From assembly GCA_964343605.1 (NCBI GenBank), contig CAYFKJ010000006.1:310001-374000 (forward strand): a stretch of DNA of 64,000 nucleotides, in the 5' to 3' direction. The notes under the pieces are model-generated. The model had not been told where the DNA came from. It was given only the letters and a program-made list of their open reading frames with translations, and ran no database searches. Numbering within the stretch: the first letter of the stretch is position 1; each line of letters opens with the position of its first letter. The DNA is from CAYFKJ01 sp964343605 (GTDB taxonomy: Bacteria > Pseudomonadota > Alphaproteobacteria > UBA2966). Positions 7,550-15,824 of the stretch are shown piece by piece. The position numbers were made by a program, and so were the translations under genes.

Positions 7550-10279
7550 TCAGACGGCCTTGCCGTGGCAGTGCTTGTATTTTTTGCCGGAGCCGCACGG
7601 GCAGGAGGCATTGCGCGGCACCTTGCCCCAGGTGGCCGGGTCGTTTGGATCGCGCTCCATCACGTCGCCCGGCATGGCCTGCGCCGGCGCGGCGGCGGCC
7701 GGCTCGGCGGCCTCAATGCCTTCCTCCATCCCGAGAGGCTCGAGGTGCTGCTCCTCCAGGTCGGCGGATGCCGACATGGGCGCCGCGAGTTGCTGCTCCT
7801 CCTGGTCGAGGTGCAGTTCGACATGGAACAGCATGGAGGTGACGGCTTCGCGCAGATTGGCCAGCATGGTTTCGAAAAGGTTGAAGGCCTCGCGCTTGTA
7901 TTCGTTCAGGGGATCACGCTGGCCGTAGGCTCTGAGACCGATGCCCTGGCGCAGGTGATCGAGCGCCAGCAGGTGTTCCTTCCAGTGCTGGTCCAGAAGC
8001 TGCAGCAGCAGGTTCTTCTCCACCATGCGCCACAGTTCAGGGCCGTAGTTTGCCGCTTTTTCCGCCATGCGGCGGTTGGCGGCGTCATGCACGCGGTCTT
8101 CGATTTCGGCCTCGGCGACGCCTTCTTCCTTGGCCCATTCGTCGACCGGCAGATCAAGGCCGAGCACGCGGTGGACTTCGGCCTTCAGTACGTCGGTTTC
8201 CCACTCTTCGGCATGAGCTTTCTCGGGGATGTGGCGCAGCACCAGTTCGCTGGTGATTTCGCGGCGCATGTCGGCGACGGTTTCGGAAACGTCGTCGGTG
8301 CGCATCAGGTCCTTGCGCTGCTCGTAGACCACCTTGCGCTGGTCGTTCATGACGTCGTCGAACTTCAGCAGGTTCTTGCGGATGTCGTAGTTGCGCGCCT
8401 CGACCTTTTGCTGGGCTTTCTCCAGCGCCTTGTTAATCCAGGGGTGGACGATGGCCTCGCCCTCTTCCAGCCCCAGTTTGCGCAGCATGCCGTCCATGCG
8501 TTCAGAGCCGAAGATGCGCATCAGGTCGTCTTCCAGGCTCAGGTAGAATTTGGAGGCGCCGGGATCGCCCTGGCGGCCGGAACGTCCACGCAACTGGTTG
8601 TCGATGCGCCGGCTTTCGTGGCGTTCGGTGCCGACGACGTAGAGCCCGCCTGCGGCCAGCACCTTCTCGCGGTCGGCCTCGATCTCTGCCGTTATTTCCT
8701 TGATCTTAGTCTCGGCCTTGGCGTCCGACAGGCCCGCCGTTTCCCCGGCGATTCGCATTTCGAGGTTGCCGCCCAATTGGATGTCCGTGCCGCGGCCCGC
8801 CATGTTGGTGGCGATGGTGACCGCGCCGGAGTGGCCGGCCTGGGCAATGATGGTCGCCTCCTGATCGTGGAAGCGGGCATTCAGGACGTTGTGGGCTATT
8901 TTCTTGGCCTTCAGCAGGTCGGCCAGGTGTTCCGATTTCTCGATAGAGACCGTGCCGACAAGGATGGGCTGCCCGCGGTTCTGGCAATCTTCGATCAGAT
9001 CGATGATGGCGTTGTATTTCTCGTTGGCGGTGCGGTAGACCTCGTCGTCCTGATCCTGGCGGATCACCGGCACATTGGTCGTGACGTTGACGACTTCCAG
9101 CTTGTAGATGTCGGCGAATTCCTCCGCTTCGGTCATGGCCGTACCGGTCATGCCGGCGAGTTTTTCGTAAAGCCGGAAATAGTTCTGGAAGGTGATCGAG
9201 GCCAGCGTCTGGTTCTCGTTTTGGATATCGACCTTTTCCTTGGCTTCCAGCGCCTGGTGCAGACCCTCGGAATAGCGCCGGCCCTCCATCATGCGGCCCG
9301 TGAACTCGTCGATGATGACGACCTTGTTGTCCTTGACGATGTAGTCGGTATCGCAGGCAAACAATTTGTGCGCTTTCAGCGCTTGGTTGACGTGATGGAC
9401 GATGGAGACGTTGGCGATGTCGTAAAGGCTGCCTTCGGTGATGGCGCCCTCTTCGACCAGCATGGCCTCGACGTGCTCGACGCCCGCATCCGTGAGCGAT
9501 GCCGTACGAGATTTCTCGTCGATCTCGAAATGATCCTCCTCCAGCTTGGGGATCAGGTCGTCGATCTGCAGGTAGAGCTCGGAACTGTCCTCGGCCGGAC
9601 CCGAGATGATCAGGGGCGTGCGGGCCTCGTCGACCAGAATGCTGTCGACTTCGTCGACGATGGCATAGGTGAATTCGCGCTGCACCATGGTGTCGAGCGA
9701 AAACTTCATGTTGTCGCGCAGATAGTCGAAGCCGAACTCGTTGTTGGTGCCATAGGTGACGCCGCAGGCGTATTGGGCCCGGCGTTCGTCGTCATCCAGG
9801 CCGTGGACGATGCAGCCGACCTTGATGCCGAGAAACTTGTATATCTGCCCCATCCAGGCGGCGTCGCGCTGGGCCAGGTAATCGTTCACCGTGACGACGT
9901 GGACGCCCTTGTCGGTGAGCGCATTGAGGTAGACCGCCAGGGTCGCCACCAGGGTCTTACCCTCACCGGTGGCCATTTCGGCGATGCGGCCCTCGTGCAG
10001 CACCATGCCGCCGATCAACTGGACGTCGTAGTGGCGCTGGCCCAGCGTTCGCTTGGCCGCCTCGCGCACCGTGGCGAAAGCTTCCTCCAATAGATCGTCG
10101 AGGGTTTCTCCGGCCGCTAGCCGGGCCCGGAAGTCATCCGTGCGGGCGCGCAGTTCGTAGTCCTTGAGCTGTTCCAGCTCCGGCTCGAGTGCGTTGATCG
10201 CCGCGACCCGGCCTTCGTATTCCTTCAACGTCCGTTCGTTGGCCGAACCGAATATTTTCCTGGCGATAGCGCCAAACAT
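7550..10279 (-). CDS. secA: Preprotein translocase ATPase SecA
   Basis: 909 residues, full length for a proteobacterial SecA, the motor that drives unfolded preproteins through SecYEG. Walker A GEGKT lies at 105-109 and the DEVD Walker B box at 209-212. The helicase-like second nucleotide-binding fold includes NMAGRGTDIQLGG and RQGDPGASKFYLSLEDDLM. The C-terminal 20 residues carry the zinc-binding SEC-C motif (CPCGSG...KHCHG), which contacts SecB and lipids. The gene is divergent from argJ across a 227-base gap, as in related genomes, where a peptidyl-prolyl isomerase gene often sits between them; none is present here. Confidence 0.98.
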   Translation of the reverse strand: MFGAIARKIFGSANERTLKEYEGRVAAINALEPELEQLKDYELRARTDDFRARLAAGETLDDLLEEAFATVREAAKRTLGQRHYDVQLIGGMVLHEGRIAEMATGEGKTLVATLAVYLNALTDKGVHVVTVNDYLAQRDAAWMGQIYKFLGIKVGCIVHGLDDDERRAQYACGVTYGTNNEFGFDYLRDNMKFSLDTMVQREFTYAIVDEVDSILVDEARTPLIISGPAEDSSELYLQIDDLIPKLEEDHFEIDEKSRTASLTDAGVEHVEAMLVEEGAITEGSLYDIANVSIVHHVNQALKAHKLFACDTDYIVKDNKVVIIDEFTGRMMEGRRYSEGLHQALEAKEKVDIQNENQTLASITFQNYFRLYEKLAGMTGTAMTEAEEFADIYKLEVVNVTTNVPVIRQDQDDEVYRTANEKYNAIIDLIEDCQNRGQPILVGTVSIEKSEHLADLLKAKKIAHNVLNARFHDQEATIIAQAGHSGAVTIATNMAGRGTDIQLGGNLEMRIAGETAGLSDAKAETKIKEITAEIEADREKVLAAGGLYVVGTERHESRRIDNQLRGRSGRQGDPGASKFYLSLEDDLMRIFGSERMDGMLRKLGLEEGEAIVHPWINKALEKAQQKVEARNYDIRKNLLKFDDVMNDQRKVVYEQRKDLMRTDDVSETVADMRREITSELVLRHIPEKAHAEEWETDVLKAEVHRVLGLDLPVDEWAKEEGVAEAEIEDRVHDAANRRMAEKAANYGPELWRMVEKNLLLQLLDQHWKEHLLALDHLRQGIGLRAYGQRDPLNEYKREAFNLFETMLANLREAVTSMLFHVELHLDQEEQQLAAPMSASADLEEQHLEPLGMEEGIEAAEPAAAAPAQAMPGDVMERDPNDPATWGKVPRNASCPCGSGKKYKHCHGKAV

Positions 10280-10506
10280 GCATTTACCCCAAAAAGAGCG
10301 AAAATTTCATGCCCCGGGGGTCGGGGCCAGACTGAGACATAAGCGGCGGGCGGGGCCATGTCAACGACGGGAAACGCTTTCGTGAATGCGGTAATTCGCC
10401 GCTGCCGGGCGCGCCTGTGTCCGGCCTGCAATTCTAGGCGGTTGTGAGGCCGGAAGGCATATGCAAAAGTCGCGCAAAACCGCAGCCAGGAAAGACCGTC
10501 GAGCCG

Positions 10507-11775
10507 ATGTCCAAACGCCCCCAAAAGAAAGCCGCCGCCAAGTCCAAGGATCCGGTTTCCCCCCTGGCGCCCAAGCGCTTTCCCGCCATGCCCGAAATCG
10601 CGGGCGTGAAGCTGTCCGCGATCGCCGGCGGTCTCCGCTACAAGGGACGCAAGGACCTCTTTTTGGCCGAGCTCTGCCCGGGTACGCAAGCGGCCGGCGT
10701 GCTCACCCAGTCGAAAACGGCGTCAGCGCCGGTGCTGTGGTGCCGCGACGCCCTGAAATCGGGCCGGGGACGGGCGGTGGTGGTCAATGCGGGAAACGCC
10801 AACGCTTTCACCGGGGCCGGCGGTATGGCGGCGGTGAAGACAACGGCCAGGGCAACGGCAAAAGCCGTGGGTTGCCGTCCGGGAGACGTTTACATCGCTT
10901 CCACCGGCGTGATCGGCGAAACGCTGGACGGCGACAAGATCGCCGGGCTCGTGGGGCGTCTGCATCGCGGTCTAAAACCGGGTAACTGGAAATCGGCGGC
11001 CCAGGCCATCTGCACGACGGATACCTTCCCCAAGGCCGCATCAGCGACGGCGGAGATCGGCGGTAAAATGGTCACAATCGGCGGGATTGCCAAGGGCTCG
11101 GGCATGATCGCGCCCGACATGGCGACAATGCTGGCCTTCGTGTTCACCGACGCCAAAATTCCGGCGCCGGTTCTTCAGTCGCTGCTCAAATCGGCCAACG
11201 CCCACGCCTTCAACGCCGTGACCGTCGACAGCGACACCTCGACATCCGACACCTGCCTGTTATTCGCCACGGGCCGGGCCCGGCATGCCAAGGTGACCAA
11301 GGCCTCCGATCCCGCTTTGAAGGCGTTCAAATCGGCACTGGCGGAAGTGTTGCAAAATCTTGCCCACCAGATCGTGCGGGACGGCGAAGGAGCGAAAAAA
11401 TTCATCACCGTCAACGTCACGGGTGCCGAATCCAGCGCCGCCGCCAAAACCATCGCCCTTTCCGTTGCCAACTCGCCGCTGGTCAAGACGGCCATAGCCG
11501 GGGAGGATCCCAATTGGGGCCGCGTCGTCATGGCCGTCGGCAAGGCCGGGGAGGCGGCTGACCGCGACAAAATGTGCATTCGCTTCGGTGATCACCTAAT
11601 TGCCGAAAACGGCATAATGGTCCCGGGCTACGACGAGGCGCCGGTCGCGGCCTATATGAAGGGCGACGAGATCGACCTTTCGGTGGATGTCGGCGTGGGG
11701 CGCGGCAAGTTTACTGTCTGGACCTGCGATCTGACGCACGGTTACATCTCCATTAACGCCGATTACCGCAGTTGA
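10507..11775 (+). CDS. argJ: Bifunctional ornithine acetyltransferase / N-acetylglutamate synthase
   Basis: 422 residues from the ATG at 10507; an upstream in-frame start at 10444 would add 21 residues with no ribosome site and no family resemblance. ArgJ moves the acetyl group from N-acetylornithine to glutamate, closing the cyclic arginine pathway. The autocleavage site is visible in KGSGMIAPDMATML, where the Thr of MATML becomes the N-terminal nucleophile of the beta chain. Other conserved segments are NAGNANAFTG, ASTGVIG and GEDPNWGRV. The N-terminus carries a lysine-rich extension (SKRPQKKAAAKSK) before the family core. The mutT-type gene follows after 3 bases. Confidence 0.96.
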   Translation: MSKRPQKKAAAKSKDPVSPLAPKRFPAMPEIAGVKLSAIAGGLRYKGRKDLFLAELCPGTQAAGVLTQSKTASAPVLWCRDALKSGRGRAVVVNAGNANAFTGAGGMAAVKTTARATAKAVGCRPGDVYIASTGVIGETLDGDKIAGLVGRLHRGLKPGNWKSAAQAICTTDTFPKAASATAEIGGKMVTIGGIAKGSGMIAPDMATMLAFVFTDAKIPAPVLQSLLKSANAHAFNAVTVDSDTSTSDTCLLFATGRARHAKVTKASDPALKAFKSALAEVLQNLAHQIVRDGEGAKKFITVNVTGAESSAAAKTIALSVANSPLVKTAIAGEDPNWGRVVMAVGKAGEAADRDKMCIRFGDHLIAENGIMVPGYDEAPVAAYMKGDEIDLSVDVGVGRGKFTVWTCDLTHGYISINADYRS

Positions 11776-11778
11776 GCC

Positions 11779-12252
11779 ATGAGCGCGTTCGACGAAAGCG
11801 GCTGTTGGGGCGCCGGCGACGATGACGCCGAGGCGATGGCGGCGCGCGGCCGGTTGCCGCGTATCCTGGTTGCCGCTGCCGCTCTGGTCGACGCCGACAA
11901 CCGCGTTCTGCTGGCCCAGCGGCCGGAAGGCAAATCGATGGCCGGGCTATGGGAGTTCCCCGGCGGCAAGGTCGGACCGGACGAGACGCCCGAAGCCGCC
12001 ATCATCCGGGAACTGCACGAGGAACTGGGCATCGATACGCGCCAGTCGTGTCTCGCGCCGTTTACCTTCGCCTCCCACGCCTACGACGATTTCTTCCTGC
12101 TGATGCCGCTTTATGTCATCCGCACCTGGCGCGGCACTCCGGTGGCAAGGGAAGGGCAGGCCTTGAAATGGGTCCGGCCCCTGAAACTGGCGGATTATTC
12201 CATGCCCCCGGCTGATGTGCCGCTGGTGGCCATGCTGAGGGACTACCTCTAA
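11779..12252 (+). CDS. mutT: Nudix hydrolase, MutT-like (8-oxo-dGTP diphosphatase type)
   Basis: 157 residues. The Nudix box spans residues 62-84 (GGKVGPDETPEA...RELHEELG) with all the conserved G, E, R, E and E positions, and it is preceded by LLAQRPEGKSMAGLWEFPGGK, the MutT-subfamily signature. The enzyme would hydrolyse oxidised (d)NTPs to monophosphates and keep 8-oxoG out of DNA. The first 25 residues (SAFDESGCWGAGDDDAEAMAA) are a short acidic extension before the core; starting at the ATG at 11836 would remove most of it. It is tightly linked to argJ (3-base gap). MutT rather than another Nudix activity is inferred from the signature and from the genomic context. Confidence 0.92.
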   Translation: MSAFDESGCWGAGDDDAEAMAARGRLPRILVAAAALVDADNRVLLAQRPEGKSMAGLWEFPGGKVGPDETPEAAIIRELHEELGIDTRQSCLAPFTFASHAYDDFFLLMPLYVIRTWRGTPVAREGQALKWVRPLKLADYSMPPADVPLVAMLRDYL

Positions 12253-12357
12253 CCGATCCTCCGGATTACGCGGTTCTTCGTATGGCCGGGCCCATTGCAA
12301 GGTTCTACCCTTCGACCATCGTCCATATTGATCACGCGGGTGTCGGAGGAACGGATC

Positions 12358-12456
12358 ATGGCCGATCGGGTCGTCGAGTTTATTGCCTGGGGTACGGTAC
12401 TGATGTTCGTGGCCGTCCTGATCGGCGTCGGTGCGATGGTTTACGGCATCATCTAA
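12358..12456 (+). CDS. 32-residue single-span membrane microprotein
   Basis: A short frame with a strong ribosome site (GGAGGA, 6 bases before the ATG). The product is 32 residues: a charged amphipathic start (MADRVVEFIAW) followed by one hydrophobic span (TVLMFVAVLIGVGAMVYGII) and then a TAA stop. It lies 105 bases after the mutT stop and 10 bases before the end of a convergent methyltransferase gene. The ribosome site and the clean single transmembrane pattern support translation. I know no family for it; it could be a small subunit or modulator of a membrane complex. It is too short for automatic gene callers. Confidence 0.6.
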   Translation: MADRVVEFIAWGTVLMFVAVLIGVGAMVYGII

Positions 12457-12466
12457 ACGGGCCGCA

Positions 12467-13363
12467 TCAGCTTCCCCTCGACTTGTCGCCCAACGCTTCC
12501 GCCATCCGGGTCGTTGCCGATCCCGGGGCCAAAGGTTTCGGCTGGCTGGCGTCGGGCGCCCACGCCGTCAGGGTGACGATCTCGAAAGTCGCCGGTATGC
12601 GGCCGTCCTCGCCGCCGTATCGGTCTTCATAGATTTCCGCCGCCCGCATCAGCGTATCCCGCCGCGTGAAGGTTTTGAGCCCGGTGTTGAGGGCGCTGCT
12701 TTCGCCCATGCCGCGCAGGTCGTTGAGGAGCTTGAGGGCCGATTCGTAACGCACGGTAATGGTTTCGTGATCGGCCACGGGTAAAGCGAAACCGGCACGC
12801 TGCAAAAGGTTGCCCAAATCCCGCACGTCCGCAAATGGAGAGACGCGGGGGGCTGCGCCGCCTGTGGTTTCGGTTTCGGCCGCCAGGAACGACTCGCGTA
12901 GCTCTCTAAGGGTATTTCCCGCGAACAGGGCCGCCAACAAGACGCCGTCCGGCCGTAGGCAGCGGTTGGCCTGGATCAACGTGCCAGGCAGGTCGTTGAC
13001 CCAATGAAAACCGAGGACGCTGACGATCAGATCGAAGGCCTTGTCCTGGAAGGGCAGGGCTTCCTCGTCGGCGGCGAGCGCCGGCCAGCCGTTGGCGGCG
13101 GCGGTAGTCGCCATGCGCGGCGAGAGATCAGCCTGAACCAGGGAGCTTACGCCTCTCCGGTCGCGCAGCAGTTCCGCCGCCTGGCCGGTATGGCAGCCGA
13201 GGTCGAGAACGTCCGCAAACTCCCGGCTGATATCGTCGAGGCGGTCGACCAGGCGGTCGGCAACCTCGCGGATAAGAAAGTCGAAATCGGCCAAACCGGC
13301 TGCGGCGCGCTCGCGGCGGCGGCGCAGCAGGGTCCGATCAAAAGGACGGGCGGTATCCATCAT
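12467..13363 (-). CDS. SAM-dependent methyltransferase, NDUFAF5/BioC-like
   Basis: 298 residues. The Rossmann-fold SAM-binding motif is VLDLGCHTGQAAELL, followed by acidic motif II (LVQADLSPRM), DEEALPFQDKAFDLIVSVLGFHWVNDLPG and post-motif LRPDGVLLAALFAG. This order, with the FDRTLLRRRRERAA N-terminus, matches the alphaproteobacterial group related to mitochondrial NDUFAF5, a complex I assembly factor that hydroxylates an arginine, and to BioC. The substrate here is unproven. Two starts are possible (ATG at 13363 or 13360). It is divergent from comF, and the gap between them is nearly filled by copy A of a dispersed repeat. Confidence 0.85.
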   Translation of the reverse strand: MMDTARPFDRTLLRRRRERAAAGLADFDFLIREVADRLVDRLDDISREFADVLDLGCHTGQAAELLRDRRGVSSLVQADLSPRMATTAAANGWPALAADEEALPFQDKAFDLIVSVLGFHWVNDLPGTLIQANRCLRPDGVLLAALFAGNTLRELRESFLAAETETTGGAAPRVSPFADVRDLGNLLQRAGFALPVADHETITVRYESALKLLNDLRGMGESSALNTGLKTFTRRDTLMRAAEIYEDRYGGEDGRIPATFEIVTLTAWAPDASQPKPLAPGSATTRMAEALGDKSRGS

Positions 13364-13400
13364 CGCTGGATATATGGCACGCGCAGGTCCGAACGGCCAG

Positions 13401-13496
13401 GGTGTTTCAAGTTTGGCTTGAAACGCTGAGAGCCGTTAACACATTGTGCTGCCTATAAAATATGAGACCAGGCGTTTCCGTTAAAAGCTGAAACGC
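13401..13496 (+). repeat. Dispersed two-hairpin repeat, copy A
   Basis: A ~95-nt element with one hairpin at each end. Hairpin 1 pairs GTTTCAAG (13404-13411) with CTTGAAAC (13417-13424). Hairpin 2 pairs GCGTTTC (13472-13478) with GAAACGC (13490-13496). The linker carries GCCGTTAACACATTGTGC and AAATATGAGAC. The reverse complement of 32801-32897 matches it with 8 mismatches over 61 ungapped positions counted by hand, and 50575-50668 is a more diverged third copy. This copy sits in the divergent gap between the methyltransferase and comF. Confidence 0.85.
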
Positions 13497-13510
13497 ATTA
13501 GCATTGTCCC

Positions 13511-14302
13511 ATGACCGTTCCGGGTGAAAATCGCGATTCGCGAAAGGTAAGCTTGCCGGTGGCGTCCGTTGTCAAGCGCCTCGGTGCATGCGTGCTCGAT
13601 GCCCTTTTGCCGCCCCGCTGCCTGGGTTGCGGCGCCGGCATCGACGCCGATGGCGCGCTCTGCGCAAAATGTTGGCGCGCCGTCGACTTCATCGACGGCC
13701 CGGTATGCGCCTGTTGCGGGCTGCCGTTCGACTTCGACGAAGGCGAGGATGCCCTGTGCGGCGTTTGCCTGCGCACGCCTCCGGCATTCGACCGCGCCCG
13801 GGCGGTGATGCGTTACGATGCGGCCAGCCGCGGCCTTGTTCTCGGTTTCAAACACGGCGACCGGACCGACGGCACGCCGACCTACGGCGCCTGGCTGGTT
13901 CGTGCAGGCGTGCCACTGCTGAAAAGCGGTACAGTTGTCGCACCGGTGCCGCTGCATCGCCGCCGGCTGTTCCGTCGGCGCTATAACCAGTCGGCCCTGC
14001 TGGCGCTCGCCCTTGGACGTGCCACCGGCGCGCGCGTTCAGGTCGATCTGCTCAAACGCGTCAAATCGACGCCCAGCCTCGGCGGATTGAGCGCCTCGGC
14101 CCGCCACAGAACCGTTCGCGGCGCCTTCGCCGTGCCCAATTCCCGCATGGGGGAAATTCAGGAGGCGCACGTCCTTCTGATCGATGACGTCATGACGACG
14201 GGCGCGACGGTTGATGCCTGTGCGGCTGTGTTGAAGCGTGCCGGCGCTGCCCGCGTGGACGTGCTGACGCTGGCGCGTGTGGTCCGCGCGAGCACGGTTT
14301 GA
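13511..14302 (+). CDS. comF: ComF family phosphoribosyltransferase-like protein
   Basis: 263 residues. An N-terminal double zinc-finger region has Cys pairs at 37/40, 51/54, 66/69 and 83/86 (CLGCG, CAKCW, CACCG, CGVC). The C-terminal type I phosphoribosyltransferase domain carries the PRPP loop LLIDDVMTTGATVDAC. ComF proteins are linked to DNA uptake and repair of incoming single strands in several bacteria, but many carriers are not known to be naturally competent, so the role here is uncertain. In related genomes comF is directly followed by grxC; here a minus-strand aldo/keto reductase gene lies between them. Confidence 0.9.
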   Translation: MTVPGENRDSRKVSLPVASVVKRLGACVLDALLPPRCLGCGAGIDADGALCAKCWRAVDFIDGPVCACCGLPFDFDEGEDALCGVCLRTPPAFDRARAVMRYDAASRGLVLGFKHGDRTDGTPTYGAWLVRAGVPLLKSGTVVAPVPLHRRRLFRRRYNQSALLALALGRATGARVQVDLLKRVKSTPSLGGLSASARHRTVRGAFAVPNSRMGEIQEAHVLLIDDVMTTGATVDACAAVLKRAGAARVDVLTLARVVRASTV

Positions 14303-14318
14303 GGGGATAGATCGCCCG

Positions 14319-15362
14319 TCAGGTCCGACCGTCGTTGAGGTTGTAGTGCATGATGCGACCATGTCGGCCGGTTTTAACTCGCTCCAAGTCATAGACGTCG
14401 CCTTCGGGTCCCTCCCGCCGGCTGATGACAGCCTCAATTTCCGAGAAATCCCGGTCGTCCAGTTCGATGTCGAAAATCTTGAGATTTTCCTCCAGGTGCC
14501 GGGTGGAGGTGGCGCCGATGACGGCACAGGCGACCTGTGGACGGCTCAGGGTCCAGGCCACGGCGATCTGTCCGATGGTGGCGCCGTGGCGCTCGCCGAC
14601 GCGGGCGAGCACCTGCAACAGTTCCTGAAACAGTGCCCAGCCGCCGAAGTCCTCAATGATGAGCTTGTACTTGGTCAGCGACCGGTTGCTGAAAGGGCCT
14701 TCCGGCTCCGGCTTTCCGAGCCATTCGTCGGACAAGAAGCCGCCAGCCAGCGCGCCGTAACAATAGAGATAAACGTCGTGCTCCCGGCAGAAGTCGACTG
14801 TCGATTTTTCCGGGCGGTTGTCGATCAGGGAATACTGAAGCTGGTTTGACGTGAGGGGAAATCCGGCGTCGACCAATTCCTGCAGGACGGCGGTGTTGTA
14901 GTTGGTGATGCCGAGATGGCCGATCAGGCCTTCTTCCTGGAGTTTGACCAGGGAGGTCGCCACGTCCAGGTATCCCGGTACCGAGGTGTCCCACCAGCAA
15001 TACTGCACCATGTCCAGGCGCTCCATCCCGAGGCGCTTGAGGGAGCGGTGAATGGTGCCCTCGACATAGGCATGGTCGACAGTGTCCATGATGTCGTAGT
15101 CGGGCACAAACTTGGAATTGACGTTGATGTCCTTGGCGAGCGAGGGGTAGGTCCGGCGAAACTCGCCGACCATGTCCTCGACGCCGGTGTAGATGTCGGC
15201 GAAGTCGAAGGTCGTGATGCCCGCCTCGACAAACGCCGCCATATCCTTGATGGCCTGCCCGCGGTCTATTTCCCCGTGCCCGCCCGCCAGATGCCAGCCG
15301 CCCTTGAGCAGTCGCGAGATTGAGAGGCCCGGCCTCACTTCAAAGGATTCGACTTTCGACAT
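14319..15362 (-). CDS. Aldo/keto reductase with altered catalytic tetrad
   Basis: 347 residues from the ATG at 15362, which has GGGAGG upstream; a GTG at 15368 is less likely. It is an AKR TIM-barrel oxidoreductase using NAD(P)H. The tetrad Asp53 (TTFDFAD), Tyr58 and Lys84 (NSKF) is present, but the usual catalytic His of the LIHW strand is replaced: the segment reads MVQYCWWD, with Cys122 in the His position. The cofactor-end motif GATSTRHLEENL is intact. The start region KVESFEVRPGLSISRLLKGGWHLAGGHG and the His loss place it outside the best-studied AKRs, and its substrate is unknown. It interrupts the comF-grxC order on the opposite strand. Confidence 0.85.
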   Translation of the reverse strand: MSKVESFEVRPGLSISRLLKGGWHLAGGHGEIDRGQAIKDMAAFVEAGITTFDFADIYTGVEDMVGEFRRTYPSLAKDINVNSKFVPDYDIMDTVDHAYVEGTIHRSLKRLGMERLDMVQYCWWDTSVPGYLDVATSLVKLQEEGLIGHLGITNYNTAVLQELVDAGFPLTSNQLQYSLIDNRPEKSTVDFCREHDVYLYCYGALAGGFLSDEWLGKPEPEGPFSNRSLTKYKLIIEDFGGWALFQELLQVLARVGERHGATIGQIAVAWTLSRPQVACAVIGATSTRHLEENLKIFDIELDDRDFSEIEAVISRREGPEGDVYDLERVKTGRHGRIMHYNLNDGRT

Positions 15363-15536
15363 TCGCACCTCCCTTACGATCCTTCCCTGACGATATCTTG
15401 AATTATGCCGGACTTGTCCGTCCAGGCGCCGCGCCTATATTGTGTAGCGCCGAAAAAATGAGCCGGACCGATGCTGAAAAAGATATTATCGTTTGTCCGA
15501 AATCCGAACCCTCAACATGCGCCAAGTGAATTGAAT

Positions 15537-15824
15537 ATGACGGAAGCCCCGACCAACATCACCGCCGAGGTCGAGATCTATGCGACCCAGTATTGCCCCT
15601 TTTGCTGGCGGGCCAAGGACCTGTTGTCATCGAAGGGTGTCGAGTACACCGAAATCGACGTCGGCATGGACAGCGACTTGCGTCGGGAAATGACGGAGCG
15701 TTCGGGCGGCGGCCGCACGGTGCCGCAGATCTTCATCAATGGCACGCCCATCGGCGGTTGCGACGAGTTGTACGCGCTGGATAGTCAAGGTGCGCTCAAC
15801 CCCATGTTGGAGGGGACGACATGA
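15537..15824 (+). CDS. grxC: Glutaredoxin 3 type
   Basis: 95 residues from the ATG at 15537. The dithiol active site YCPFC has Cys20 and Cys23, and the GSH-binding TVPQIFINGTPIGGCDEL segment (TVP cis-proline, GG-CD) is complete. It reduces protein disulfides and glutathione mixed disulfides in the cytoplasm. An in-frame ATG at 15471 would add 22 residues (MLKKILSFVRNPNPQHAPSEL) that the family lacks; neither start has a strong ribosome site. The stop overlaps the next start by 4 bases (ATGA), so the carbon-nitrogen hydrolase is translationally coupled. Confidence 0.93.
   Translation: MTEAPTNITAEVEIYATQYCPFCWRAKDLLSSKGVEYTEIDVGMDSDLRREMTERSGGGRTVPQIFINGTPIGGCDELYALDSQGALNPMLEGTT

Noticed and set aside
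7160..10093. 977-codon open frame antisense to secA
   Set aside because: A shadow of secA in the GC-rich third position. It has no start signal, a biased composition (V, D, G, R, H) and no family match.
10444..10506. Upstream extension of argJ
   Set aside because: No ribosome site and no similarity with other ArgJ sequences; the ATG at 10507 is preferred.
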